A stretch of 64,000 bases of DNA from Sphingobacterium corticibacter (GTDB lineage Bacteria > Bacteroidota > Bacteroidia > Sphingobacteriales > Sphingobacteriaceae). Made by a program: the position numbers and the translations under genes. This document shows, in pieces, positions 28,679-39,200 of this stretch. The stretch lies in contig NZ_QDKG01000001.1 in assembly GCF_003076635.1 (NCBI RefSeq), positions 496,001 through 560,000 on the forward strand, read 5' to 3'. The notes under the pieces were generated by a model. That model was not told the DNA's origin. It worked only from the letters and a program-made list of their open reading frames with translations, and ran no database searches. Each line of letters begins with the position of its first letter. Position 1 is the stretch's first letter.

Positions 28679-29350
28679 ATGAAGATATTGATCGTAGAAG
28701 ATGAAATCGAACTGCAACAACTAATGGTTGAGTTCTTATCGAAAGAAGGTTTTCTTCTCGAAGTGGCCGCCAATTTTTCGGAAGGATTGGAAAAAATGTC
28801 TTTGTACCAATACGCTTGCATTTTGTTGGATATCACTCTGCCTGATGGTAGTGGTATGAAATTGTTGCAATCTTTACGAGAGCGTGGAGATAGTACACCG
28901 GTAGTGATTATTTCTGCGAAAGGATCTATTGATGATAAAGTAGAGGGATTGAATCTTGGCGCAGATGACTATCTTCCCAAGCCTTTTCACTTGGCTGAAT
29001 TGCTAGCACGTATCAAATCAGCCGTGCGAAGGCACAATAATCATGTTGATAATCGTGTAACTTATAAAAATGTTGTTTTGGTTCCGGATGATCGCAGTGT
29101 ATTGGTTGATGGTAATGTGTTACAGCTGAATCGCAAAGAGTTCGACGTGCTATATTACTTTATCATCCGTCCAGAAAAGTTGGTGCAGAAAGCACTATTG
29201 GCCGAATCGATTTGGGGAGATGCGGTAGACCAGGCTGATAGCCTTAACTTCATTTATTCGCAAATAAAAAATCTACGTAAAAAACTGCGTGACTATGATG
29301 CCGAAGTAGATATTCAAGCTGTATATGGTGTAGGCTATAAATTGGTATAA
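28679..29350 (+). CDS. OmpR/PhoB-family response regulator
   Basis: 223 residues. Receiver domain 1-115 with the acidic pair in IVEDE, the phosphorylation site Asp51 (ILLDITLPDGSG), Thr/Ser switch near IISAK and Lys101 (DDYLPKPF). C-terminal winged-helix DNA-binding domain from about 128 (LVDGNVLQLNRKEFDVLYYF ... YGVGYKLV). All key residues are intact. Its histidine kinase starts five bases after its stop. Tandem TTCCTAAAT repeats before the PepSY genes at the end of the operon are a candidate binding site. Confidence 0.96.
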   Translation: MKILIVEDEIELQQLMVEFLSKEGFLLEVAANFSEGLEKMSLYQYACILLDITLPDGSGMKLLQSLRERGDSTPVVIISAKGSIDDKVEGLNLGADDYLPKPFHLAELLARIKSAVRRHNNHVDNRVTYKNVVLVPDDRSVLVDGNVLQLNRKEFDVLYYFIIRPEKLVQKALLAESIWGDAVDQADSLNFIYSQIKNLRKKLRDYDAEVDIQAVYGVGYKLV

Positions 29351-29355
29351 CGATC

Positions 29356-30639
29356 ATGGCAGTCTCTATCAAACAATATACGATGCGCTATGTAATGATT
29401 GCCATCTTTGCAGTCATGACCGTATGGGCGCTACTTTTTTATGCGTATATACTAGATGAGGTATATGATAATGCAGACGATGGTTTACGCAACCAGAAGA
29501 TCAATATTTTACGAGCTGTTTACGAAGATCCATCTGTCTTGGAATTACGCGAGTATGGTGTCAATGAGTTTCGCATTACCCCACTGGCCGATACGGTGTT
29601 TGACGAAAAAAATCGGTTTTCGAATGAATTCTTTTATATGCCTTATGATGACGAAGACGAGCCGTATCGCTTACTAACGACAATGTTTTACGGGCCTGAT
29701 AAGAACACCTACTTACTGGAAATTCGGGCATCCACGGTGGAGCGAGATGATTTAATTATTGACCTTTCTACCGCTTTATTGGTATTGTATATTGTGATGA
29801 TTTTGAGCATTTATCTGCTCAAAGAATATATCTTCACGCGTGCTTTGCGTCCTTTTAAGATAATACTAAAAGATCTGAACGATTATCAAGTCGGGAAGAC
29901 GACAGCCATCGCACCAGTAGATACCAATGTATTGGAGTTCCAAAATCTGCATCAACACATCACATCGATGGTAGCGCGAAATGCAGCCGTGTTTGCCGAT
30001 CAGAAATTGTTCATTGAAAACGCTTCCCATGAATTGCAAACACCGTTGGCTATTGCAGTTAATAAGCTGGATTTAATATTAGAAGATGAAGAAGTGCCAT
30101 CTGGCGTGATGGCCAAGTTAGCAGATACCAAAGCGTCGCTAAAAAGGTTAATCGATCTCAATCGATCGCTATTGTTTTTGTCGCGTATCGAAAATCGGCA
30201 GTTTGTGCAGAACGAACTGATTTCGATAAATGCTTTGACTGATGAGCTACTTGGCAACTTTCAAGATATTGCGGAGCATAAGGGAATTCAAGTGAATGTA
30301 GATTATAACGCGGCCTTAGACGTAAAGGGCAATCGAGATCTACTGGCTATGGCCTTGTCAAATCTGATTCGTAATGCGATACGTTATACGGAATCTGATG
30401 GCAAGATTCGTATTGCCATTCATTCAAATAGCTGGCAAATCGCTAATAGTACTAATCTCGGAGCCTTGCCAGAAAACTACATATTTAACCGCTTTTATAA
30501 AGGTACCGATAGCATACAATCCAACGGATTGGGGCTTTCGTTGGTATGGTCAATCCTGCAGATCACCCCTGGTGGTGGGGTAACGTACCATTTTGAAAAT
30601 AATTTTCATGTTTTTTTAATTTCTTTTACAAATTCCTAA
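29356..30639 (+). CDS. sensor histidine kinase
   Basis: 427-residue inner-membrane kinase partnered with the upstream regulator. Two membrane helices (about 12-33 and 137-156) enclose an acidic periplasmic sensor of about 100 residues (DDEDEPY), then a linker, a HisKA domain with phosphoacceptor His225 (ENASHELQTPLA) and an HATPase_c domain with the N box NLIRNAIRYTE and a C-terminal GLGLSLVW. The G1 box normally written DxGxG is replaced by a shortened NSTNLG segment, as seen in other Bacteroidota kinases of this type. The acidic sensor face could bind cationic ligands or metals; this is inference. Confidence 0.93.
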   Translation: MAVSIKQYTMRYVMIAIFAVMTVWALLFYAYILDEVYDNADDGLRNQKINILRAVYEDPSVLELREYGVNEFRITPLADTVFDEKNRFSNEFFYMPYDDEDEPYRLLTTMFYGPDKNTYLLEIRASTVERDDLIIDLSTALLVLYIVMILSIYLLKEYIFTRALRPFKIILKDLNDYQVGKTTAIAPVDTNVLEFQNLHQHITSMVARNAAVFADQKLFIENASHELQTPLAIAVNKLDLILEDEEVPSGVMAKLADTKASLKRLIDLNRSLLFLSRIENRQFVQNELISINALTDELLGNFQDIAEHKGIQVNVDYNAALDVKGNRDLLAMALSNLIRNAIRYTESDGKIRIAIHSNSWQIANSTNLGALPENYIFNRFYKGTDSIQSNGLGLSLVWSILQITPGGGVTYHFENNFHVFLISFTNS

Positions 30640-30675
30640 ATCTTTCCTAAATACGCCCTCATCTTTGTTCCTAAT
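30633..30675 (+). promoter_or_regulatory. tandem TTCCTAAAT repeats, putative response-regulator site before the PepSY genes
   Basis: TTCCTAAAT occurs at 30633-30641 and again at 30644-30652, eleven bases apart, with a third partial copy TTCCTAAT at 30668-30675. An eleven-base spacing is what OmpR/PhoB dimers use. CATCTTTG at 30660-30667 is one base off a -7 box, so the repeats would cover the -33 region. The first repeat overlaps the kinase stop codon. Confidence 0.5.
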
Positions 30676-30692
30676 AAGATTTAGCACAGAGC

Positions 30693-31145
30693 ATGAGAAG
30701 GCGTCATATTTCTTTTTTTGGATTTCTGATACTCGTACTAAGTGCCGCCGGAGCATCCGGTCAGGACAAGAATAGCTCCGTTGCTAAATTGCCGCAAAAA
30801 GCGAAAGACTTTTTGAATGCGCATTACGCCCGTATAGATGTCGCCTCAGTGAGTGAGGATGTACAATCGTGGTTTGAAAGTAATGTGTACCGCGTGATAT
30901 TGAGAGATGGAAAACGGATCGCATTTGATGAGTCGGGGAATTGGAAAGAGGTGGATGGCAAAAGAGCTGCTCTTCCATTCAATCTGATACCAGCCGATGT
31001 GCGAGCTTACGTTGCGCGTAGTTTTCCGAGAACGGAGGTGGTGAGAATGAAAAGAAATAAACATAGATATCACGTAGCGATATCTAACGGATTACAATTA
31101 GAATTTAATAACAAAGGAGAATTTATAAAAATTAAGCAACAATAA
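30693..31145 (+). CDS. secreted PepSY-like (DUF2874) protein
   Basis: 150 residues with a signal peptide (MRRRHISFFGFLILVLSAAGASGQ, cleavage near residue 23). Two PepSY-like repeats follow: ...YRVILRDGKRIAFDESGNWKEVDG (in part) and ...YHVAISNGLQLEFNNKGEF (in part). Proteins of this PepSY_like family in Bacteroidota are small periplasmic, often found next to two-component systems; function is poorly known. It lacks a lipobox, unlike its downstream paralogue. It lies 53 bases after the kinase and 15 bases before the paralogue. Confidence 0.85.
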   Translation: MRRRHISFFGFLILVLSAAGASGQDKNSSVAKLPQKAKDFLNAHYARIDVASVSEDVQSWFESNVYRVILRDGKRIAFDESGNWKEVDGKRAALPFNLIPADVRAYVARSFPRTEVVRMKRNKHRYHVAISNGLQLEFNNKGEFIKIKQQ

Positions 31146-31160
31146 CTCTACACTACACAA

Positions 31161-31604
31161 ATGAAAAATGCAGTCTTAAACACTTTGGTTCTGTTAACAA
31201 TGGCAGTGGCTTTCCTATCTTGCGACAAAGAGGAAACGATTCAATCGGCAGATTTGCCTGTCGCGGCCAACACTTTCTTGACTACACATTTTGCGAAAGC
31301 AAAAGTATCGCATGTCAAAAAGGAAAAAGAAGGTTTGTCCGGTCGGGAATACACGGTTTACTTGAGCGACGGAACGGAGATTGTTTTTGATAAAAACGGT
31401 GATTGGACAGAGGTTGACGGAAGCAACAATACAGCGATTCCAGAAACATTTATCTTAGCGCCAATTGTATCTTATGTCAATGAAAAGTACCCCGATGCAA
31501 AAATTGCGAGTATTGAAAAAGACAGAAATGAATTCGACGTGGAATTGACCAACGGATTTGATTTAGTCTTCGATGCTAACGGTACTTTTAAACGGATGGA
31601 TTAA
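31161..31604 (+). CDS. PepSY-like (DUF2874) lipoprotein
   Basis: 147 residues, a divergent tandem paralogue of the preceding protein. Lipoprotein signal ends in VAFLSC (Cys21). The same two repeats are visible: YTVYLSDGTEIVFDKNGDW and FDVELTNGFDLVFDANGTF. So the operon makes one soluble and one lipid-anchored PepSY-like protein. The acidic composition (many Asp/Glu) fits binding of cations or basic peptides, but nothing is proven. A terminator shared with the opposite strand ends the operon about 100 bases downstream. Confidence 0.86.
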   Translation: MKNAVLNTLVLLTMAVAFLSCDKEETIQSADLPVAANTFLTTHFAKAKVSHVKKEKEGLSGREYTVYLSDGTEIVFDKNGDWTEVDGSNNTAIPETFILAPIVSYVNEKYPDAKIASIEKDRNEFDVELTNGFDLVFDANGTFKRMD

Positions 31605-31701
31605 TCCATCTGTTGGCTTACTACCTGGGAAATAGAAAGTCTTTTTCATCTTCTTGATCAAACGGCTTGCGGGCCAACTTTTAAGAAGATACGTTGATAT
31701 T

Positions 31702-31739
31702 ACACAAAAACCTTGGCTGCCTAGCCAAGGTTTTTGTGT
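31702..31739. terminator. bidirectional terminator between PepSY and DUF3347 operons
   Basis: CCTTGGCT/AGCCAAGG (31711-31718 with 31723-31730) extended outward by ACACAAAAA/TTTTTGTGT to 17 bp, giving U-runs on both strands between convergent operons. Confidence 0.93.
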
Positions 31740-31770
31740 TTATGTAATTCTGATAAGCTAGTACTCCCGA

Positions 31771-32325
31771 TTAATGACAGCAATCTTCTACGACGTAATG
31801 CTCTTCGGTCAAGCCTTTGACAACAGAGCCGCACTTAGGCATGATAGTGGGCGAGAACGGGTTGAAAACCTGCTTTTCGTTACTCAACCAATACGCTTCT
31901 TCCATAGGACAATACTGCAAGTAAATCGGATCTTCTGCAAATTTCATTTTTTCAACGAAAGACCACATCTGAGTTCCCATCTCGGACACGATTGCTTTAG
32001 AATCAGGAATGTTGGAAATGCTTTGTAATGCCGCCGCTCCCTGCCCAATGGAATCCCGCACTTTCTTGAGCCTTGCCATATCTTCAAATTGTAAGCCTTT
32101 CAATCGCATGTTCTTTACGACTGCTTGGAAAGCTTCTGCTTGTTGGTGAAGCTTATTAATGTCGTTCGATGCTAGCGCATCTTTAGTGGCGAGATAGCTT
32201 GCCAAGACCTGCTGACGCTGTGCGAAATCTGGATCTGCGGGCTGCGCAGTGGCGCAGCGGCAGAAAATAAACATGGATAAGACGGCAAATATCATTAGCC
32301 CTCGTTTTTGTTCTCTTAAGTTCAT
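31771..32325 (-). CDS. secreted DUF3347-like protein with Cys-rich end
   Basis: 184 residues with an export signal (hydrophobic 10-24, Cys at 22 and 24, likely cleavage near ATAQ). Helical middle part (about 30-130), then the DUF3347 signature LQYCPMEEAYWLSNEKQVFN (Cys139) and MPKCGSV (Cys165), and a final DCCH (Cys182, Cys183, His184). DUF3347 domains are found with heavy-metal efflux and copper-related proteins, so metal or thiol chemistry is plausible. One base separates it from the metalloprotease gene, so it is translated from the same operon. A role in delivering or guarding the zinc of that enzyme is only a guess. Confidence 0.8.
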   Translation of the reverse strand: MNLREQKRGLMIFAVLSMFIFCRCATAQPADPDFAQRQQVLASYLATKDALASNDINKLHQQAEAFQAVVKNMRLKGLQFEDMARLKKVRDSIGQGAAALQSISNIPDSKAIVSEMGTQMWSFVEKMKFAEDPIYLQYCPMEEAYWLSNEKQVFNPFSPTIMPKCGSVVKGLTEEHYVVEDCCH

Positions 32326-32326
32326 A

Positions 32327-34768
32327 TTACTTATTTTTATTTTGTTGGATACGTCTAGTTTCGTTCAGCATTTTCTCATAATGCTGTTTATCAATTGCAG
32401 CTTTGCTACTCGTAGCTCTTTTTTGTAAGGTGCGTTGCAATGAGATTAATTGATTCATGGCATAAAGCTGTATATCACTTCTTTCAGCTTGCCCAATGAC
32501 GGCATTGTCTTTACTACCTTTGGGATTGATCAATTGATCTAGTTTTTCCATATAATAGCGCTGTTGGCTGCGCTTGATGGCATTTACGCGCGCGTCGGTC
32601 ACGGTAGGCGTCCACACCCCAGAAGTGATATCTGCTAAGTATTCTTCTAGTGGGTACGCAACTTCTGCTGACAATGATTTTAGGTATAAGTTGTGCAGCA
32701 TCCCCGGACTCAAAAGCATATTTAACATCTGCTCTTGCTGATCCAAAATTTCCTTATCGGCATCCTTATTAATATACTGTTGTATATCCTGCGGATAGAG
32801 CCACATTGGTGGTGTAAACACGTTTTCATTTACATACGCGACTGCAGATTTGACTTTAGCACGTGGTACGGTTGAATAAACGGCACCGGCATCATTTCTA
32901 TTTTTTTCTGTTTCGTATACGCTGCCAATATTTTTCAATACGTGGTACAAGTAGCGATTGAACTGTGAGCGAACCGCCTTGTGCATGTCTTTAAGGTTCG
33001 TATAATCGTCATTAGGTGTCGCCGTCCATTCCACCAGATTATCTACAACTCGTTTCAAGTTTTTTAGGCCGTAGCTGCTTGCCAACATCGAATCATCGCC
33101 AATATCTTCCTTTTGACTACGTGGATCTATTCCGTTTCCTTCGCCACCAAACCATAGTTTGGGATTGCTTTTAAGACTATCAGTTGTCTGTTTGATCAGG
33201 AAATCCTGCTCCAAGAATGCATCTGCGAATTGGGGTAGATATTGATATCCCCATTGGATTGCCCACGTATCGTACATACCAATGCGTGGGTAGATTCCGG
33301 CAAGACCTATATTGTCTTCGGGTTGTGCCACGTAGTTGAATCGTGCATAGTCCATAATGGATACCGTATGTCCGTGTTTTTCTACCCAAGCTTTATCCCG
33401 CAATTTTTCTACAGGAGTTTGGCTGCTAGAGCCCATATTGTGCCGAAGACCTAGACTGTGACCTACTTCGTGAGAAGAGACAAAGCGAATCAATTCGCCC
33501 ATCACCTCATCATCCAATTCCATTTTTTGAGCACGTTTATCCAACGGGCCCACCTGCACCATAAACCACTGTTGCAAGAGCTTCATCACATTGTGGTACC
33601 AGCCTACGTGGCTTTCGATAATTTCGCCACTTCTCGGATCTGAGATTCTAGGTCCATAGGCGTTTGCTTTCTCAGATGCAAAGTAGCGAATAACGGAGAA
33701 GCGCGCATCCTCTAAGCTCATCGTTGTATCGCTCTCAGGCCATTCTTTTCCTACAATAGCATTCTTGAAACCAGCCTGTTCAAAGGCTTTATTCCAGTCG
33801 TTCACTCCAGCAATAAGATACGGGCGCCATTTTTTTGGTGTTGCTGGGTCAATGTAATAAACGATCGGCTGTTTTGGTTCTACCAATTCTCCGCGACGGT
33901 AATGTGCTAAATCTTTTTCCTGCGGTTCTAGGCGATAGCGTTGGATAAAATTATAGGCCTTGCTTCCTTGCTTCGCATCAGCAAATAAGATAAACTTATT
34001 CGCGAAGTAGCCCACGCGTGAATCCGACAAACGCTTCTGCATAGGAGTTTTTGGCAAGAGAACCATCGACGTGTTTATCGTGAACGTTTGCGAACCAACC
34101 GCTACAGAAGGAGAAGAAGTGGAATAGGTCTTTGCAGTCTGTACCTCTAAGTTAATCGGGTAGCTGCGCATATCGATTATAAATGATCGATCATCTGCCA
34201 ACGATCCCAACTTATTCTCGGTCTTAATGCTATTGGCAAGGGATAGGACAGGATTGTCTTTCTTGAAGAGATCGGTCGCATCTACCAGATACGTGTTTTT
34301 TTGCTCATTGCTTCCTTTGATATCAAGCGCGCTGATAATAGGGTGCTGGCTCGACTTTTCCAAAGCTTGAAAGATGGCATCATCTTCCGCCGCATCTTGG
34401 CGGTAATCTACTGATCGCAAGAAAATGCGTCCAGCATTCCCTTTTTCGAAGTAAATCGTCTGTTCATTGAGTTTCTCACCGCCATACATGCTAAATCCCG
34501 AAGGTGTGGCGATAAGTCTGGTCACGGTTAAGAAATAGCGATTGAGTAAGGTGTCTGGTATTTCAAGATACCATTTCTTTTCCGATTCATACACGTTCAG
34601 CACACCTTCACGCTGTAAGGTCGATTTTTTGATGATTTTTTCGTAATCGTTCTTAGTTTTTTCGGTGCTATCGGCACGTAGGCTGAATGCCGAAGCGCCG
34701 GTGATCGAAAATCCGAGGGTTAAAATGGTAAACAGTTTTTTGATCGTCATCGTATTGTTTTTCATCAT
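32327..34768 (-). CDS. zinc-dependent metalloprotease (DUF5118-DUF5117-metzincin)
   Basis: 813-residue exported protease. Signal peptide near 7-27 (Met7 is an alternative start), DUF5118 at about 40-85, DUF5117 at about 90-290, then the catalytic domain with the extended zinc motif HEVGHSLGLRHN (His433, Glu434, His437, His443) and a Met-turn SIMDY (Met472), as in metzincins. All catalytic residues are present. The gene starts three bases after the susD stop. With SusC and SusD it suggests cleavage of proteins at the surface or in the periplasm and import of the peptides. Family members lie next to SusC/D in other Bacteroidota. Confidence 0.92.
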   Translation of the reverse strand: MMKNNTMTIKKLFTILTLGFSITGASAFSLRADSTEKTKNDYEKIIKKSTLQREGVLNVYESEKKWYLEIPDTLLNRYFLTVTRLIATPSGFSMYGGEKLNEQTIYFEKGNAGRIFLRSVDYRQDAAEDDAIFQALEKSSQHPIISALDIKGSNEQKNTYLVDATDLFKKDNPVLSLANSIKTENKLGSLADDRSFIIDMRSYPINLEVQTAKTYSTSSPSVAVGSQTFTINTSMVLLPKTPMQKRLSDSRVGYFANKFILFADAKQGSKAYNFIQRYRLEPQEKDLAHYRRGELVEPKQPIVYYIDPATPKKWRPYLIAGVNDWNKAFEQAGFKNAIVGKEWPESDTTMSLEDARFSVIRYFASEKANAYGPRISDPRSGEIIESHVGWYHNVMKLLQQWFMVQVGPLDKRAQKMELDDEVMGELIRFVSSHEVGHSLGLRHNMGSSSQTPVEKLRDKAWVEKHGHTVSIMDYARFNYVAQPEDNIGLAGIYPRIGMYDTWAIQWGYQYLPQFADAFLEQDFLIKQTTDSLKSNPKLWFGGEGNGIDPRSQKEDIGDDSMLASSYGLKNLKRVVDNLVEWTATPNDDYTNLKDMHKAVRSQFNRYLYHVLKNIGSVYETEKNRNDAGAVYSTVPRAKVKSAVAYVNENVFTPPMWLYPQDIQQYINKDADKEILDQQEQMLNMLLSPGMLHNLYLKSLSAEVAYPLEEYLADITSGVWTPTVTDARVNAIKRSQQRYYMEKLDQLINPKGSKDNAVIGQAERSDIQLYAMNQLISLQRTLQKRATSSKAAIDKQHYEKMLNETRRIQQNKNK

Positions 34769-34771
34769 ATT

Positions 34772-36199
34772 TTAAAAGGGAACAACTTCATTGGTGTTCA
34801 ATCTAATATTTGGGTTTTTTTCCATTACATCTAATGGAAATGGGATGATATACATCCGAGAGTTTGGCTCCAAGGTGTACGTTTCCTGAGGTACTGCAGT
34901 GCTTACGATTGGGAATTTGCGGACGACTGTTTTGGCGTATTCTGGCTCAATATTCAGACGCTTCAAGTCAAAAAAACGATGGTATCCGAATGGCAATTCC
35001 TTACGTCGCTCGTTGATCACCAAATCCATGGTTTCTTTTCTGGTGTTAGGTGCCGTCAATACAGCGTCACTTCCAGCTATCCGTGTTTTTCGAAGTGTAT
35101 TCAACATGTCAACAGCTTGCTGATAATTGTCTTCACGCGCATAGCATTCGGCCAGCATGAGATATAGTTCCGGCGTTTTCATCCCAACCGTTGGGTAGAA
35201 AAATCGGGTATAAGTCATGACGTAGTAGGAAGTGCCAGCGGCAGCATCTTGTAAGCTATTGTTAGTCGTGTTGAAAAATAGAGTAAAGCGTTTATCATCA
35301 GCAGATTTAAACATTGAAGTTAATTCTGGGCTAATGATATAGTTGTAGCCAAAGTTCATTTCGTTGTATCCTGTGATGTATTGATAACTTAAAACTTCTG
35401 GATTGTTAGCCGCTGGTACGTTGAGCACAGTTGGTCCTCCTTTGCTCGCCAGATCAACTAAATCAAAAAGTTTATCATTGTAAGTCAATGCCTTTAATGC
35501 AGCTTCCTTAGCTTGTGTAATTTCACGCTTAAAGAGATGGACTTTAGCTTTGAAAGCCCAAGCAAAGGCTAAGGAAGGATGGTACACATTACCCGGTTTT
35601 TCCTGAAGGTAAGGGATGGCTTCGTCGATATCCTTTTGGATAAAGTCGTAAACTTGTTGTACCGTAGATTTGGTAGGCACAGCTTCCAAATCATACTTAT
35701 CCATGATGGCGATACCGCCGTCGGTTGCTGCGGTAGTAGCATCGTATGCTTTTGCATACACATTGATTAGGAGAAAATGATCGAAAGCGCGAAACACTTT
35801 CGCTTCAGCCTTGGCGAGCTGCTTTAAATCTGCGTCGCCCGTACTTTCATCGACGAGCGAAATGATATTGTTCCACTGGCCAATGTACTTGTAAGTCTGG
35901 TTGTACATAGACGAACTCGCTATACGACGTACCCGATCGGCATCGTCCTGAAAAAGGAAGTTGATCGTATTCATATTGGCGGCAACGCCGATGACGTTGG
36001 ATTCTTTCAGCCATTGATCATCTACCAAGTATTGGAAGTTGTTGATCGGATATCCTCTATTGGGCCAAGCGACCAATTCATAGAAATCTTGTGTAGTTTC
36101 TACCAATTGCGATCCGGTTGGCGTAATATCAAGGTATTTGTCGCAGCTCGTGAGGCCCAGTAAGCCTGCAACGGCCAATGCTATATGTTTGATTGTCAT
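34772..36199 (-). CDS. SusD/RagB family nutrient-binding lipoprotein
   Basis: 475 residues, a short SusD in the size range of RagB-like peptide binders. Lipoprotein signal MTIKHIALAVAGLLGLTSC (Cys19). TPR-like helices in the middle (AKAEAKVFRAFDHFLLINVY) and the C-terminal signature NERRKELPFGYHRFFDLKRL. The usual C-terminal NPGY is replaced by NPNIRLNTNEVVPF, so the end is atypical. It sits between its SusC (10 bases away) and the metalloprotease (3 bases), one operon. Confidence 0.94.
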   Translation of the reverse strand: MTIKHIALAVAGLLGLTSCDKYLDITPTGSQLVETTQDFYELVAWPNRGYPINNFQYLVDDQWLKESNVIGVAANMNTINFLFQDDADRVRRIASSSMYNQTYKYIGQWNNIISLVDESTGDADLKQLAKAEAKVFRAFDHFLLINVYAKAYDATTAATDGGIAIMDKYDLEAVPTKSTVQQVYDFIQKDIDEAIPYLQEKPGNVYHPSLAFAWAFKAKVHLFKREITQAKEAALKALTYNDKLFDLVDLASKGGPTVLNVPAANNPEVLSYQYITGYNEMNFGYNYIISPELTSMFKSADDKRFTLFFNTTNNSLQDAAAGTSYYVMTYTRFFYPTVGMKTPELYLMLAECYAREDNYQQAVDMLNTLRKTRIAGSDAVLTAPNTRKETMDLVINERRKELPFGYHRFFDLKRLNIEPEYAKTVVRKFPIVSTAVPQETYTLEPNSRMYIIPFPLDVMEKNPNIRLNTNEVVPF

Positions 36200-36209
36200 G
36201 ATGGTTCGT

Positions 36210-39200
36210 TTAGAAGTTTACAGAAAAGCCGAATAAAAGAGTTTTGGGCATAGGGAGACTACGCGAACCTCCATTCAAAGAATAAGTTTCTGGATCAATA
36301 CCATCACCTGCTGCACTCCAATACCATAGATTATTGATTTGGGCAGTCAGTTTGGCGGATCCTAAACCAGCACGATTTACCAGTGCGTGTGGCAGGTTGT
36401 AGCTCAGTGCTACATTTCGAAGCTTAATATAGTCCGCACTGCGCACGTGTATATCAGCGTTTCTCCATAATGTGCCTAAGGTGTTCGAATACGTGACCTT
36501 GTCTTGCGGGTAGTCTACTAAGAGGCGCGGATAATCTGCCGTAGTACCGTCGGACCAACGATTGACCAATTTCTCATTGGTCAGGTCGTCACTGTTGATA
36601 TCGATCACATCCAACCTCAATTTGTTGCCTCCAGAGAAAACAAACATGGTAGAAAGATCGAATGATTTGTAGCTGATTCGTTGAGTAAATGAACCGTGGT
36701 ATTTTGGAGTCAAAGAACCCATATTGACCAGCGCATCTGCCGAGTTGATCCCTCTTACGCTCGTTGGTATACCATTTTCATCAAAAGTCATGTTGACTTC
36801 GCCTTTTTCGTCGTAGAATGAAGGGTAGCCATTGGTCATGCCTGCATAACGGTAGGCCATTAACGAGTTGAGTGCTTGTCCTTCAAAGAAGTAGCTGGTA
36901 GGGGCAGAGACGTAGGAACCTGCCGTTGATGCCGCGGTGGTTACTTTTTCTACGGTATTGGTGTTATGCGCGAAAACAAATCCTGAGTTAAAACGCCAGT
37001 TCTCGTTTTTAAACCAAGTACTGCTGATGTTGAACTCTATACCTTTATTGCGCAGTGAACCCGCATTTAGCATACGTGATGTAGCTCCGACAGTAGGATC
37101 TAAGGCTGTAGTGATTAACAGATCCGTACTGTAGCGATTGTAATAATCAATACTGCCGGTTAGGCGATTGTTAAATAAGGCATAATCCACACCCATATTC
37201 CATGTGGCTGTTTTCTCCCAACGCAATTTCGGATTAGGTAATTCTCCAATTTCTAAGTATTGCAAAGCGGTGTATAATCGATCTGATCTCCATCGCGCGG
37301 TCGAATATGGCGTCGTGTTTTGATCCACATTGCCCATGATACCGTAGGTTGCACGGGCTTTTAAGGCATCGACCCAAGTGATATCTTTCATGAATGCTTC
37401 GTTACTCACGTTCCATCCTGCTCCTAGAGACCATAGTGGGCGGTATTTGTATTTAGGATCTACGCCAAAAAGATCGGTTTGATCTACACGGATACTTCCC
37501 GTCAAGTTGTATCTCCCGTCGTACGTATATCCACCGTTGGCATAGGCCGATGTATAGCGGTGCAAGGTACTTGATAGTGAAGCAAAAGCTGGATTGCTCA
37601 TTCTGATTCGGCCACCATATAGGTAGCTTTCGAAACCATTTTCAATAGCATCTAGCCAGTTGATGTTTATGGAAGATAATGTCGTTCTGTTATAGCCATA
37701 CAGTAACTGTTGTATACTTACAGGTTTTTTAGTTTGGCGCATTTCGAAGCCCGCTAATCCGACCACTTGATGTTGGCCTCTGCTGCCAAAAGATCTGTCG
37801 TAATTGAGCTGTTGTCGAAAGTTGTAGTTGAAATTTTTCTGGCTAAACTGACTGAATCGACTGCCTGCAGGTAGGTTTGCGGTGTAGTTTCCTGTTGTAC
37901 TATTCAAAGATACCAAGCTATTGTGCGACATGCGCATCATGTAGTCATCTTGATCGTAAAAACTATTTCTTTCTGACTGGTTCAGCTCATATGAAAACTG
38001 AACTTGATACGAAAGACCTTTGTAGATGTCTGCTTTCCAGTTAGTAAAAGCGCGTAGGCCTAGTGAGTTTCCGTTAGTAATTCCTTCATCCAGCGCATCC
38101 AAGATATTGAATCCCGTACTTTTAAGGTTCGGATTGCTTGCAATGGCATCAACGATAGCGCCATTGACGACTCCGCCTCCCGAAAGACTACTTGCAAGAT
38201 CTACGTAAGGGCTGATAATTCTATTGCCATTCTCATCAATTATTCGAGCATATCTTTCCTGAAGAAGCATTTCGTTGTATTCGCCTTCGGTTTGTTGACC
38301 TGCAGAATAAAGTCCATTTAGACCGATCGAGGCAGTAAGCCATTTGTTTAAATTAAAAGAAGATCTCATATTCAGCGTGAAGCGCTGGTCTTGATTGTTT
38401 TTTACACGTGCATTCGAGCGATCATAATTGAAAGAAACAAAGGTGTTGCTTCTATTCGAAGCGTGCGAAATACTGGTGTTGTAACGCTGGCGGCTCTCGT
38501 TTTGCCATACTTGATCACTATATTGCTGATAATAATCGTTGTTTCTCCATTGAGCGATGGTCTGATCGTATTCCGCTGTACTAATGTTGCCAAGATTGAG
38601 ATTACGATTAAGGTCGTACAACGGCGAGAAATACTTTATGCTGCTTCCGATATTACCGTATTTGTTGAAAAGCGTTGTAAAATTGCCGTTGGCTAATGCT
38701 AGATCACGTGCGAAAAGATCCTGCTCAAAATCGATCATCTCCGAAGTGCTAGCATAATTCATTTTTGAAATGTCTGGTTTTTGCGTGGTAAAAAAGTCAG
38801 CATTGGCACTGATTCTCACCCCTTGTCCTTTCCCGCGTTTTGTTGTGACAACAATAACACCGTTCGCTGCGCGAGCACCGTAGATGGATGCGGCCGCCGC
38901 ATCTTTCAATACGGTGATCGACTCTACATCATATGGATTGATATCAGAAAGGGTAAAGGAAGTCGGAAGATCATCAATAACGATCAATGGGGCAGTGCCG
39001 ACATTTGGCGAATAGGTAGCCACACCACGCAGGATGGGTTGGTCAGCATCGGCACCATTTACATTTTTTCGATACATTAATCCAGATACTTGACCCTCTA
39101 ACGCAGAGAGAAGATCGACGTTGAGGTTCTTGTTGAGCTGTTCATTGTCTACATACGTATACGAACCTGTGCTACGCTCTTTGCTAATCTTCTGATAACC

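Noticed and set aside
29356..30639. Inactive histidine kinase because of the altered G1 box
   Set aside because: Short, non-canonical G1 segments are seen in other kinases of this phylum, and His225, the N box and GLGL are intact.
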